DNA of 64,000 nucleotides, taken from assembly GCF_001905445.1 (NCBI RefSeq), contig NZ_LIVQ01000003.1, forward strand, positions 931,445-995,444, given 5' to 3'. Each line of letters begins with the position of its first letter. Within the stretch, counting starts at the first letter, position 1. Position numbers and translations under genes: made by a program. Under the pieces are notes generated by a model, which worked only from the letters and a program-made list of their open reading frames with translations, was not told where the DNA came from and ran no database searches. The DNA is from Streptomyces sp. CB00455 (GTDB taxonomy: Bacteria > Actinomycetota > Actinomycetes > Streptomycetales > Streptomycetaceae). Below are positions 49,104 to 57,692 of the stretch, in pieces.

Positions 49104-50567
49104 CTACGAGGAGCGCGAGGAGCGCGAGGAGTCCGCGGCCTTGTTGAAGGCGGCCCCGGCCGGGTTGCGCGACTTCAGGACCAGGTAGGACACGCCGAGG
49201 ATCAGACCCCACAGCGGGGCGCAGTAGAGCGAGACGCGGGCGTCCTTGTCGATGCCCATCATCACGATGACCATGCCGATGAAGAGCAGCGCGAACCAGC
49301 TCGTCCACGGGGCGCCGGGCGCCTTGAACGGGGAGGCGGGCAGCTCGCCCCGGTCGGCCTTGGCGCGGTAGCGGATCTGGCAGACCAGGATCATGATCCA
49401 GGCCCACATGCCGGAGATGGTGGCGAAGGAGACCACGTAGTCGAAGGCCTTGCCCGGGGCGACGTAGTTGATCCAGACGCCCACCAGCATCAGCGCGGCC
49501 GAGAAGGTGGTGCCGACCAGCGGGGTGCCGCTGCGGGTCAGCTTGGTGAAGAACTTGGGGCCCTGGCCGTTGAGCGCGAGGTCGCGCAGCATGCGGCCGG
49601 TGGAGTACATGCCCGAGTTGCAGGAGGACAGGGCCGCCGTCAGCACCACGAAGTTGACGACGGCGGCGCCGACGCCCAGGCCCATCTTCTCGAAGGCGGC
49701 GACGAAGGGGCTGACGCCCGGCTGGAACTCGTGCCACGGGACGACCGAGAGGATCATGATCAGGGCGCCGACGTAGAAGACGGCGATGCGCCACGGCACG
49801 GTGTTGATGGCCTTGGGCAGGGTCTTCTCGGGGTCCTTGGACTCGCCGGCGGTGACGCCGACCAGCTCGACGGCGAGGAAGGCGAACATCACGATCTGCA
49901 GGGTCATCAGGGTGCCGCCGATGCCCTTGGGGAAGAAGCCGCCGTCGTTCCAGAGGTTGGCGACGCTTGCGGTGTCGGCGGCGTCGGAGAACCCGATGGT
50001 GAGGATGCCGGCGCAGATCAGGATCATGCCGACGATGGCGGTGACCTTGACCATGGAGAACCAGAACTCCAGCTCACCGAAGAGCTTCACGGAGATCAGG
50101 TTCGCGGCGTAGAGGACGACGGTGAAGATCAGCGCGTACGCCCACTGCGGGAAGCTGTCGTGGGTCCAGTACGACATGTACTGCGCGGCCGCGGTGACCT
50201 CGGTGATGCCGGTGACCACCCAGAAGAGCCAGTAGGTCCAGCCGGTGACGTATCCCCAGAACGGGCCCAGGAACTCGCGGGCGTAGTCCGAGAAGGAGCC
50301 GGAGACGGGCCGGTACATGAGCAGCTCGCCCAGCGCCCGCATGATGAAGAAGATGACCAGGCCCGCGATGGCGTAGGCCAGGATCAGGCTGGGTCCGGCC
50401 TTCGAGATCGCCTTGCCCGCGCCCAGGAAGAGGCCGGTGCCGATGGCTCCGCCGATCGCGATCATCTGGATCTGACGGGCTCCGAGGGCGCGGTGGTAGC
50501 CCTCGCCCTCGCCCTGAGTGCCCTCGCCGGGCTTCTTGCCGTGCTGCTCGACCTGCACAGAGGTCAT
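49104..50567 (-). CDS. APC-family amino acid permease (GabP/CycA-like)
   Basis: A 487-residue, 12-helix amino acid/proton symporter. The N-terminal LGARQIQMIAIGGAIGTGLF and GPSLILAYAIAGLVIFFIMR, then ALGELLMYRPVSGSFSDYA, EFWFSMVKVTAIVGMI and the later SSCNSGMYSTGRMLRDLA are the pattern of the AAT subfamily. Substrate is not assignable; GABA, Ala/Gly/D-Ser or aromatic amino acids are possible. The ATG at 50567 was preferred over a GTG seven codons upstream. A 318-base gap upstream holds its promoter and a hairpin. Confidence 0.92.
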   Translation of the reverse strand: MTSVQVEQHGKKPGEGTQGEGEGYHRALGARQIQMIAIGGAIGTGLFLGAGKAISKAGPSLILAYAIAGLVIFFIMRALGELLMYRPVSGSFSDYAREFLGPFWGYVTGWTYWLFWVVTGITEVTAAAQYMSYWTHDSFPQWAYALIFTVVLYAANLISVKLFGELEFWFSMVKVTAIVGMILICAGILTIGFSDAADTASVANLWNDGGFFPKGIGGTLMTLQIVMFAFLAVELVGVTAGESKDPEKTLPKAINTVPWRIAVFYVGALIMILSVVPWHEFQPGVSPFVAAFEKMGLGVGAAVVNFVVLTAALSSCNSGMYSTGRMLRDLALNGQGPKFFTKLTRSGTPLVGTTFSAALMLVGVWINYVAPGKAFDYVVSFATISGMWAWIMILVCQIRYRAKADRGELPASPFKAPGAPWTSWFALLFIGMVIVMMGIDKDARVSLYCAPLWGLILGVSYLVLKSRNPAGAAFNKAADSSRSSRSS

Positions 50568-50801
50568 GTCTGGTGCGCCTTTCTCCACGCCGACCCGCGC
50601 CTTCGACTGGCTCGGATCGGGTCCTCGATCCCCCCGGATACGGATGGAGTTGCACGCCGGCGGTCAGCCGGTTCAAGCGGGCCGGGGGACATGGGTGGCG
50701 TCCCGTCGGCGGTCGTGAAGATTTATCACGTGCTTACGGGTGATCGAGGTGGGCGAATGTGACGCACGGCACAGAGAATTCGGGACATAGGCCCTGGAAC
50801 A

Positions 50802-50832
50802 GATCAGATCACCGCATGGCGGTGATCTGATC
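50802..50832. terminator. Long hairpin after the DUF2017 gene
   Basis: GATCAGATCACCGC (50802-50815) pairs perfectly with GCGGTGATCTGATC (50819-50832) around ATG. It lies 54 bases past the minus-strand DUF2017 stop at 50886. The remaining part of the 318-base gap before the permease start holds A/T-richer promoter-like sequence around 50715-50740, without a clear element. Confidence 0.75.
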
Positions 50833-50885
50833 GTTATCCGGATTTGAGCGTCCGCTGAGCGAACACCCGGGGCGGCCCCGCGCCC

Positions 50886-51491
50886 TCAGAGGGTCTCGAT
50901 GAGCGTCTCCTGCAGACCGCCCAGCCAGAGGTACGCCATCACCATCGGCTTGCGCGGGTCGTCGTCCGGCAGCCGGAAGAGGGCGGCGCTCTCGTCGTCC
51001 TGCGTGATGTCCAGGCGCGCGGCGATGGTCAGGCGCAGGTCGTTGAGCGCGCCGAGCCAGCGCAGCGGCAGCTGTCCGGTCAGCTCCAGGACGGCCGCGC
51101 CGTCACCGGCCGGGGTGAGTCCGTCCAGGCTGCGCACGACGGCCAGCGCGTCCTCCCGCTTGCGGGCGCGCAGGTCGTTTTCGGTGAAGCGGCGGAACTC
51201 CGCCGAGCGGGCCGTCAGCTCCGCCGGGTCCACCCCGTCCTCGCCGGAGCCGTCCGGCGATCCGTAGGCGTCGGGGAAGAGCCGGGCCAGCGCGGGATCG
51301 GCGGGGGGCTCGGTGGGGCCGTCGGCGGCGAACAGCGCGGCCAGCGGGTCGGCATCCTCGGCGGGTTCCGGTTCACCCGGGCCGATCAGCTCCAGCAGCT
51401 GCACGGCCAGCGAGCGCAGGATGGAGATTTCGATCTCGTCGAGCGCGATGGCGGCGCCGCCGCCCCCGAGGGGCTGGAACGTGCCGCCCAT
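50886..51491 (-). CDS. DUF2017 family protein
   Basis: A 201-residue soluble protein: FQPLGGGGAAIALDEIEISI at the start, then RSLAVQLLELIGPGEPEPAE, FRRFTENDLRARKREDALAV and MVMAYLWLGGLQETLIETL at the end. DUF2017 genes are found immediately after clpS in actinobacteria; here the ATG overlaps the clpS stop (TGATG). The function is unknown, with a possible role in ClpAP/ClpCP adaptor regulation (inference from the tight linkage only). Confidence 0.88.
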   Translation of the reverse strand: MGGTFQPLGGGGAAIALDEIEISILRSLAVQLLELIGPGEPEPAEDADPLAALFAADGPTEPPADPALARLFPDAYGSPDGSGEDGVDPAELTARSAEFRRFTENDLRARKREDALAVVRSLDGLTPAGDGAAVLELTGQLPLRWLGALNDLRLTIAARLDITQDDESAALFRLPDDDPRKPMVMAYLWLGGLQETLIETL

Positions 51492-51805
51492 CAGTTGCGG
51501 TCCTGGGTGAGGGTCGCCCACAGGCCGTAGCCGTGCATGGCCTGCACGTCGCGCTCCATTTCCTCGCGGGTGCCGCTGGAGACGACCGCCCGTCCCTTGT
51601 GGTGGACATCGAGCATCAGCCGGTGCGCCTTGTCCTTGGAGTAGCCGAAGTACGCCTGGAACACGTACGCCACGTAGCTCATGAGGTTGACCGGGTCGTT
51701 GTGCACCAGGGTCACCCAGGGGACGTCCGGTTCCGGGACCGCGAAGGTCTCTTCGGCCGCTTCGGTGCGTTCGATCTCTACGGGAGCAACACTCACTTGT
51801 CCCAT
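51491..51805 (-). CDS. clpS: ATP-dependent Clp protease adaptor ClpS
   Basis: A 104-residue adaptor that delivers N-degron substrates to the Clp ATPase. The ClpS core is clear: PWVTLVHNDPVNLMSYVAYV, YFGYSKDKAHRLMLDVHHKG, and GRAVVSSGTREEMERDVQAM. The N-terminal extension (1-35) is acidic and disordered as usual. ATG at 51805 was chosen over an upstream in-frame ATG at 51847, which would overlap the inverted repeat of the divergent promoter region. It is followed by the DUF2017 gene in one unit. Confidence 0.95.
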   Translation of the reverse strand: MGQVSVAPVEIERTEAAEETFAVPEPDVPWVTLVHNDPVNLMSYVAYVFQAYFGYSKDKAHRLMLDVHHKGRAVVSSGTREEMERDVQAMHGYGLWATLTQDRN

Positions 51806-51845
51806 GCTGCCACCGCGACCGGTCCGTCGCACAAACGGGCCCCAC

Positions 51846-51866
51846 ATCTCGTCACTCTGACGAGAT
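51846..51866. promoter_or_regulatory. Perfect 9-bp inverted repeat in the clpS-pncB promoter region
   Basis: ATCTCGTCA (51846-51854) and TGACGAGAT (51858-51866) flank CTC. It lies 7 bases before a TAGCAT -10-like hexamer (51873-51878) and 20 bases before the pncB ATG, so a bound protein would block pncB transcription. The spacing of TAGCAT to the ATG (seven bases) would fit a leaderless transcript. The regulator is not known; an NAD-pathway repressor is a reasonable guess. Confidence 0.6.
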
Positions 51867-51885
51867 GTGCGCTAGCATCCCTGAC

Positions 51886-53214
51886 ATGAACCCTGCGGAC
51901 CTGGGCCTGCCGGTGGACGTGCCGTCGACAGCGCTCTTCACGGACCATTACGAGCTCACGATGCTGCAGGCCGCGCTGGCCAACGGCGCAGCCGACCGCC
52001 GCTCGGTCTTCGAGGTCTTCACCCGGAGGCTGCCCGAGGGCCGCCGCTACGGCGTGGTGGCGGGGACCGGCCGGGTGCTCGACGCGGTGGAGAACTTCCG
52101 CTTCGACGGCGCCGTGCTGGAGTTCCTGCGCGAGCGCGCCGTCGTGGACACGCGCACCCTGGACTGGCTCGCCTCCTACCGCTTCTCCGGTGACATCTGG
52201 GGCTACCCGGAGGGTGAGGTCTACTTCCCCGGCTCACCGATCCTGCGGGTGGAGGGCAGCTTCGCCGAGTGCGTGCTGCTGGAGACGGTGATCCTCTCGA
52301 TCCTCAACCACGACTCGGCGATCGCGGCGGCCGCCTCCCGGATGTCCTCGGCGGCCGGCGACCGGCCGCTCATCGAGATGGGCGCCCGCCGCACGCACGA
52401 GCTGGCCGCGGTGGCCGCGGCGCGCGCCGCCTACGTCGGCGGCTTCGCCTCCACCTCGGACCTGGCGGCCGGTTTCCGCTACGGGATCCCGACGGTCGGC
52501 ACGAGCGCCCACGCCTTCACCCTGGTGCACGACAACGAGCGGGACGCCTTCACCGCCCAGGTGGCCTCGCTGGGCGGTGGGACGACCCTGCTGGTGGACA
52601 CCTACGACGTGACCGAGGCCGTACGGACGGCCGTGGAGGTCGCGGGCACGGGGCTGGGCGCGGTCCGCATCGACTCGGGCGACCTGCTGCTGGTGGCCCA
52701 CCGGGTGCGCCAGCAGCTGGACGAGCTGGGCGCGACCGGGACGAAGATCGTGGTCACCTCCGACCTGGACGAGTACGCCATCGCCTCGCTGGCGGCGGCG
52801 CCCGTGGACGCCTACGGAGTGGGCACGCAGCTCGTGACGGGCAGCGGGCACCCGACGTGCTCGATGGTCTACAAGCTGGTGGCGCGGGCCACCTCGGCGG
52901 ATCCGAAGGCGTCCCTCGCGCCGGTCGCGAAGAAGTCCTCCGGCGGCAAGACCTCGATCGGCGGCCGCAAGTGGGCGGCCCGCCGGCGGGACGCGGAGGG
53001 CGCCGCCGAGGCCGAGGTCGTCGGGACCGGACCGGTCCCCGCCGCGCTCGCCGACCACCAGCTGCTGACCCAGCTGGTCAAGGCCGGCGAGGTGGTCGCC
53101 CGCGAGCCGCTGGAGGCGGCCCGCGACCGCCACCGCGCGGCCCGCGCCGGTCTTCCCCTCTCGGCGACCCAGCTCTCGCGCGGCGAGGCCGTGATCCCGA
53201 CGGAGTACGTCTGA
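51886..53214 (+). CDS. pncB: Nicotinate phosphoribosyltransferase (PncB)
   Basis: A 442-residue enzyme that converts nicotinate and PRPP to nicotinate mononucleotide in NAD salvage. Landmarks are LFTDHYELTMLQAALANG near residue 25, FEVFTRRLPEGRRYGVVAG, the active-site EMGARRTHELAAVAAARAAY, GTSAHAFTLVHDNERDAF, VRIDSGDLLLVAHRVR and YGVGTQLVTGSGHPTCSMVY. ATG at 51886 was chosen; an ATG seven codons upstream (51865) overlaps the inverted repeat. pncA follows 107 bases downstream on the same strand, giving the two consecutive steps from nicotinamide to NaMN. Confidence 0.95.
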   Translation: MNPADLGLPVDVPSTALFTDHYELTMLQAALANGAADRRSVFEVFTRRLPEGRRYGVVAGTGRVLDAVENFRFDGAVLEFLRERAVVDTRTLDWLASYRFSGDIWGYPEGEVYFPGSPILRVEGSFAECVLLETVILSILNHDSAIAAAASRMSSAAGDRPLIEMGARRTHELAAVAAARAAYVGGFASTSDLAAGFRYGIPTVGTSAHAFTLVHDNERDAFTAQVASLGGGTTLLVDTYDVTEAVRTAVEVAGTGLGAVRIDSGDLLLVAHRVRQQLDELGATGTKIVVTSDLDEYAIASLAAAPVDAYGVGTQLVTGSGHPTCSMVYKLVARATSADPKASLAPVAKKSSGGKTSIGGRKWAARRRDAEGAAEAEVVGTGPVPAALADHQLLTQLVKAGEVVAREPLEAARDRHRAARAGLPLSATQLSRGEAVIPTEYV

Positions 53215-53321
53215 GGCACCCTCTCCGGGGTCGCAGGGCGCCGGTTTCGGGGAGGGGCGGGTCGGGGGAAGAGCCCCCCGCAGTCCCCCGCAACACACCA
53301 TCCAGCCGAAGGGCACGTGAC

Positions 53322-53921
53322 ATGCACCGCGCACTGATCGTCGTCGACGTACAGAACGACTTCTGCGAAGGCGGCAGCCTCGCGGTCGCCGGCGGGGCCG
53401 ATGTCGCCGCCGCCATCACCGAGCTCATCGGCCAGGCCACGCCCGGCTACCGGCACGTCGTCGCCACCCGGGACCACCACGTCGACCCGGGCGGCCACTT
53501 CGCCCGCCCCCCGGCCGAGCCGGACTACGAGACCTCGTGGCCCGTGCACTGCGTCGCCGGGACCGAGGGCGTCGGCTTCCACCCGAACTTCGCGCCCGCC
53601 GTGGCCTCGGGCGCCGTCGCCGCCGTCTTCGACAAGGGGGCGTACGAGGCCGCCTACAGCGGGTTCGAGGGGGCCGACGAGAACGGCGCGGACCTCGCCC
53701 GGTGGCTGCACGACCGGCAGGTCACCGAGGTGGACGTGGTCGGGATCGCCACCGACCACTGCGTCCGGGCCACCGCCCTGGACGCCGCGCGGGCGGGCTT
53801 CGCCACCCGCGTGCTGCTGGACCTGACGGCCGCCGTCGCCCCGGGGACCACCGCCCGCGCCCTGGAGGAGCTCCGGGCGGCCGGAGTGGTCCTCGTCGGC
53901 GGCACGGGCGCTCCCTCGTAG
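53322..53921 (+). CDS. pncA: Nicotinamidase (PncA, isochorismatase family)
   Basis: A 199-residue hydrolase turning nicotinamide into nicotinate. The catalytic triad is Asp9 in VVDVQNDFCEGGSLAV, Lys105 in AVFDKG and Cys147 in ATDHCVRATALDA. Metal ligands fit Asp51, His53, His59 and His76 (ATRDHHVDPGGHF, WPVHC), with the spacing of the mycobacterial enzyme. Start at 53322 has GAAGGG upstream. It follows pncB, so nicotinamide is processed by the pair. Downstream is a GGGCCGGGC tandem repeat. Confidence 0.95.
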   Translation: MHRALIVVDVQNDFCEGGSLAVAGGADVAAAITELIGQATPGYRHVVATRDHHVDPGGHFARPPAEPDYETSWPVHCVAGTEGVGFHPNFAPAVASGAVAAVFDKGAYEAAYSGFEGADENGADLARWLHDRQVTEVDVVGIATDHCVRATALDAARAGFATRVLLDLTAAVAPGTTARALEELRAAGVVLVGGTGAPS

Positions 53922-53930
53922 CGGCAGGGG

Positions 53931-53996
53931 CGGGCCGGGCGGGCCGGGCGGGCCGGGCGGGCCGGGCGGGCCGGGCGGGCCGGGCGGGCCGGGCGG
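53931..53996. repeat. 9-bp tandem repeat GGGCCGGGC
   Basis: About seven perfect copies of the nonamer CGGGCCGGG in 66 bases, between the converging pncA and hypothetical gene (stop at 54036). Each copy has two GGG runs, so the strand could form G-quadruplex structures. Confidence 0.9.
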
Positions 53997-54035
53997 CGCA
54001 CTCTGGCAGACCCGGCGGGCCGGGCGGTCACGGCA

Positions 54036-54350
54036 CTAGCCGCCCAGCAGGGCCCGGATCGGGTGCCAGAGCTCCGCCGTCCGGTCGGGGGCGCAGCGCC
54101 AGAGAAGGCCGTCGGGATGGTGCAGGACGGCCGTGACCTCGTCCGGGGTCGGCGGGTGCGCGTTGCCCCGCAGGTACACCGCGCGCATGCCGAGGTTCCG
54201 CAGCCTGGTCAGGGCGCGGGCCCGGTTCGCGGCATGCACCAGCACGCGGACGTTCCCGTCGTCGCCGCCCTTGCCGGGCGAGGGCCGCGGCAGCGTGAGC
54301 GCGACCACCACGCTGCCGCCTGGCAACCTCACGAAACCTCCACCGGGCAT
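54036..54350 (-). CDS. Hypothetical protein
   Basis: A 104-residue soluble protein starting MPGGGFVRLPGGSVVVALTL, with NVRVLVHAANRARALTRLRN and LGMRAVYLRGNAHPPTPDEV, ending in WHPIRALLGG. It looks like a small alpha/beta protein and is conserved in Streptomyces without a named family that I recognise. ATG at 54350 fits GGGAG nine bases upstream; two other in-frame ATGs (54359, 54392) exist. It is transcribed towards pncA and lies just after the M6 protease terminator. Confidence 0.7.
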   Translation of the reverse strand: MPGGGFVRLPGGSVVVALTLPRPSPGKGGDDGNVRVLVHAANRARALTRLRNLGMRAVYLRGNAHPPTPDEVTAVLHHPDGLLWRCAPDRTAELWHPIRALLGG

Positions 54351-54400
54351 GGCTGTCATCTCCCCCGTCAACAAGAAAGTCGCACCACGCATCTAAACGC

Positions 54401-54436
54401 GATCGGCCGCCGCCCGCTAGAGGGCGACGGCCGATC
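54401..54436. terminator. Terminator after the M6 protease gene
   Basis: GATCGGCCG (54401-54409) pairs with CGGCCGATC (54428-54436), with CGCCC/GGGCG pairing within. It lies 27 bases past the minus-strand protease stop at 54463 and 50 bases upstream of the next start. Confidence 0.75.
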
Positions 54437-54462
54437 ATGCTTTGACCTGCGGTTTTACTGCA

Positions 54463-56877
54463 TCACTTCGCGGCGGGGCCGACCTCGACCGTCATGACGA
54501 GACCGTCGTAGGTCTCCTTGGCGATCTTGATCTTGGTGTTGGTGTCAGCGACCTTCACCGAACCGGTCGGGTTCTCGTCGTAGTAGTACTTGCCCTTGTG
54601 GTCGTCGAAGGCCAGGTTCGCGGCCTTCGGCTTCAGGAAGAGCGCCTCACCGTTCTTGTGCAGCGTGAACGCGTCCGTGGAGTACGCGCTGAACGGAGCG
54701 TCGTACGGCTGGATCTTGTTCCGCAGCAGGGTGCCGTCGGCCCACTTCATGGGCTTGGCGTTCGCGTCGATCGGCAGGATCAGACCCGAGCCGGGGTGCT
54801 GGCTCGTGTTGTTGTCCTTCTGGGAGGTGTCCCAGAGCCAGATCAGCAGGCCGTCCTGGTACGGGTAGTGCTCGACCCAGTTCGGCTTGGTGTTGGCGAA
54901 GCCGAAGTTGTACGGGCCCACCTTGAGGGTGGAGTCGTACGACACGTAGCGGCGGTTCTCGGCCAGGTAGTACTGCGCGTACTCCTTGGTGAAGCCGGCG
55001 CCGATGCGGGAGAAGCCCTTGCCGGCCCAGCCGTTGTCGCCGTTCTCGGCGCCGTCGGCGAAGACGGTGGCACCGTCGGCGGTGATGTTGACGGCGTCGG
55101 CCGTGAAGCCCTTGCCGCCCGCGCCGCCGTCCGTCTGGTAGCGGAAGCGGAGGTCGACCTTCTTGCCCGCGTAGGCGTCGAGCGGGAAGTTCAGCGACTT
55201 CCAGGCACCCGAGACACCGGTCAGCGAGGGGCTGCCCGAGGCGTCGGCCGGGATGGCCGCGCCGTCGGCGGTGCCGGCGAGGGCGGTCCAGGTGGCGCCG
55301 CCGTCCGTGGACACCTCGGTGTAGAGGAAGTCGTAGTCGGCCTCGATGTCCCACCAGCCCTTGAGCGACAGGGCGGCGGACTTCTTGCCCGTCAGGTCGA
55401 CGGAGCGGGTGAGGGTGTTCTTGAGGTCGTCACCCATGTTGCTCCACCACTGCGAGGAGCCCTCGGCGGGAGCGACGATGTCGGTCTTGACCTGCTTCTT
55501 CGGCAGGTCGACGACCAGCGCCTGCTTGTCCTTGGTGTTGTACTCCGAGACGCCCAGCTGGTGGGTGGACTTCGTCGCGGCCTTGGCCTTGTCGTAGTTC
55601 AGCCAGCCCAGCTGGAGCTTGTCCCAGGCGGTCATGTCGCCCGGGAGGTCGCCTATGGAGTCCTTGCCGTTGCCGAGCCAGGAGCCGGCCGACATCAGGG
55701 ACCAGAAGCCGACCGAGTTCTCGCCGCCACCGGAGGTGTCGTAGAGGTCCGGCAGGCCCAGGTCGTGGCCGTACTCGTGCGCGAAGACGCCGAGGCCGCC
55801 GTTCTCCGGCTGCATCGTGTAGTCGCCGACCCAGATGCCCGTGTTGCCGATCTGGGTGCCGCCGGCCTTGTTGTTCGCCGGGCCGGTCTTGCCGACGTCG
55901 GTGCCGTAGGCGTACCAGCGGTGCGCCCACAGGGCGTTGGTGCCCTGCACGCCGCCGCCGGCCGACTCGTCCTCGCCCGCGTGGACGATCTGGAAGTGGT
56001 CGATGTAGCCGTCGGGCTCGTTGAAGTTGCCGTCGCCGTCGAAGTCGTTGCGGTCCCACTGGTCGTACTGGGCCAGCTGCGCCTTGATCTGCGCGTCCGT
56101 CTTGCCGGCCTTCTTCTGGGCCTCCGCCCACGCGGTGACGCCGTCACGGACGGTGTCCCACACGTTGGAGCAGTTGGTCTGGCCGCAGTAGTTCGAGCCG
56201 TATCGGGCCTCGTTGTTCGGGATCTTCACCCAGTCGGCGACTTCGCCGTCGACCGAGTAGCGGCCCGAGGAGGTCTTCTCGTAGTAGGTCTTCAGCGAGT
56301 TCTTGCCCTGGCCGGTACCGAAGTACAGGTCCTGGAAGTAGTCGCGGCTGAAGTCCTTGCGCCACGCGGTGCTGTTGTTCGTCGCGCGGTCGGGCTGCGC
56401 GATCGTGTTGTGCAGCGGACCGGGGGTGCCGCCGTACTTCGGGACCGGCGGCTTGGGGCCGCTCGGACCGTCCGGGTCGAACATGGTCGAGCTGTCGACC
56501 TGGTCGCCGAACTCGACGAGGATCGTGAAGATCTTGTCGGTCTTCTCGCGGCCGAGCTCGACGTACTTCTTGTCGTCGAGCTTGACGACCTTCGAGGCGC
56601 CGCGCTGCTCGACGTCCTTCTTGCCGCTCAGCACCTGCTCCAGGGCGGCCTTCTTCTGCTTGGCCTGCTGGTCGCTGAACGGACCCTTGAGGTCGTGTTC
56701 GACGACCTGCGCGGGAGCGGTCGGGTCCTGGCGGTCGGAAGCAGGGGCGTTGGAGCCCTGGTTCTCGGCCTGCGCCGCCGTGACGGTGAAGAAGGTGGCG
56801 CCGCTCGCGCAGGCGGCCAAGGTCACACCGATGGCCACGGCGCGCAGGGCTCGTCGTCTGACGGAATTGCTGGTCAC
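54463..56877 (-). CDS. Secreted M6 family metalloprotease (immune inhibitor A-like)
   Basis: An 804-residue secreted protease. A signal peptide (about residues 1-38) is followed by a propeptide-like region with KKDVEQRGASKVVKLDDKKY, then the catalytic domain with the zinc motif HEYGHDLGLPDLYD (near residue 345) and GFWSLMSAGSWLG. The C-terminal half has an MAM/galactose-binding-like beta domain (LKGWWDIEADYDFLYTEVST, DLRFRYQTDGGAGGKGFTAD) and a final C-terminal domain. The family degrades host or environmental proteins. Start is GTG at 56877. The 428-base gap before the next plus-strand gene holds its promoter. By synteny near SCO2920 (recalled). Confidence 0.93.
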   Translation of the reverse strand: MTSNSVRRRALRAVAIGVTLAACASGATFFTVTAAQAENQGSNAPASDRQDPTAPAQVVEHDLKGPFSDQQAKQKKAALEQVLSGKKDVEQRGASKVVKLDDKKYVELGREKTDKIFTILVEFGDQVDSSTMFDPDGPSGPKPPVPKYGGTPGPLHNTIAQPDRATNNSTAWRKDFSRDYFQDLYFGTGQGKNSLKTYYEKTSSGRYSVDGEVADWVKIPNNEARYGSNYCGQTNCSNVWDTVRDGVTAWAEAQKKAGKTDAQIKAQLAQYDQWDRNDFDGDGNFNEPDGYIDHFQIVHAGEDESAGGGVQGTNALWAHRWYAYGTDVGKTGPANNKAGGTQIGNTGIWVGDYTMQPENGGLGVFAHEYGHDLGLPDLYDTSGGGENSVGFWSLMSAGSWLGNGKDSIGDLPGDMTAWDKLQLGWLNYDKAKAATKSTHQLGVSEYNTKDKQALVVDLPKKQVKTDIVAPAEGSSQWWSNMGDDLKNTLTRSVDLTGKKSAALSLKGWWDIEADYDFLYTEVSTDGGATWTALAGTADGAAIPADASGSPSLTGVSGAWKSLNFPLDAYAGKKVDLRFRYQTDGGAGGKGFTADAVNITADGATVFADGAENGDNGWAGKGFSRIGAGFTKEYAQYYLAENRRYVSYDSTLKVGPYNFGFANTKPNWVEHYPYQDGLLIWLWDTSQKDNNTSQHPGSGLILPIDANAKPMKWADGTLLRNKIQPYDAPFSAYSTDAFTLHKNGEALFLKPKAANLAFDDHKGKYYYDENPTGSVKVADTNTKIKIAKETYDGLVMTVEVGPAAK

Positions 56878-57305
56878 TTGATGTCGTTCCCCTCCCGCGG
56901 CCGCAACGTAGGTCGGAACGTCTCCATAGGAGCGGGGGGTTCCGCGCGGCGCGCGTCTCAAGTGACGACATTTGACCGGAGAGTCGAAAGAAAAGACAGA
57001 CCTTGACTTGTTCCTTACAACTGCACTATGCGGTCAGTCGGTTCCGCTATTCGGACGTTCCCGTTCCATAGGGGACGAAGGGCGCTTCCCGACCTCCGGA
57101 CCGCGTGCCGCGGCGCGGCATGCCGGGCCCGGGACGGCGCGGCATATGCCCCCGTGCGCCCCCCGTGCTCCGGCCCTTGTCCACATGGGGGTTAGGTCAC
57201 GCTTACTGGAGGTTCCCCTCGGGCATCCACCGTCGTAGAGTCTCTTGACGCGCGACCTGGTTGAGCCGACTCCTCCCTCTCCCCTCCCCGAGGACGGATA
57301 TCGTC

Positions 57306-57632
57306 ATGCCGCGTCCGACTGCCGCACAGCTCGCCTACGGTTCCGCCACCGTCGTCGTGTCGACGATCGCCATGCTGCTGCTCTCGCAGACGAGTACGGG
57401 GCTCGGCATCGGGGTCATCTCCGTGGCCGCCCTGGCGCTCGGCCTCCTCGTCGCCGTCACCGTGCCGCTCCCGGGGCGCCGCGGCCACCGCGCGACCCGT
57501 GCGGGCTCCGCCCCGGCCACCACCGGCTCTCCCGCCCCCGCCTCCGCGCGCCCTTCGTACGGGAACGCGCCGGCGGCCGCCCGGGTGTCTGAATCCCGAA
57601 CGGCCGCCGCCGAACACTCCGTTCACCACTGA
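57306..57632 (+). CDS. Small membrane protein
   Basis: A 108-residue protein with two helices (YGSATVVVSTIAMLLLSQTS and IGVISVAALALGLLVAVTVP) and a basic, Ala/Pro/Ser-rich C-terminal tail. Start is ATG at 57306 with GAGGACGGA upstream. It resembles a number of unnamed Streptomyces membrane proteins of the same layout. No function can be given. It converges on the RDD gene at 57693. Confidence 0.7.
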   Translation: MPRPTAAQLAYGSATVVVSTIAMLLLSQTSTGLGIGVISVAALALGLLVAVTVPLPGRRGHRATRAGSAPATTGSPAPASARPSYGNAPAAARVSESRTAAAEHSVHH

Positions 57633-57692
57633 CCCCTGCCCGCCGGCCGGGGGGACCGCTCGCTCCGCATGCTGCGCCACGGTGCGTGCGCG

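Noticed and set aside
56895..56995. A GGAAC-19-GTT pattern upstream of the M6 protease on the minus strand, like a sigma-R or extracytoplasmic sigma promoter
   Set aside because: The -35 differs from GGAAT, the spacer is one base long and the pattern is short enough to occur by chance in GC-rich DNA.
57003..57032. TTGACT with TATGCG 18 bases later on the plus strand
   Set aside because: A weak match, and the next plus-strand gene starts 275 bases away. No other support.
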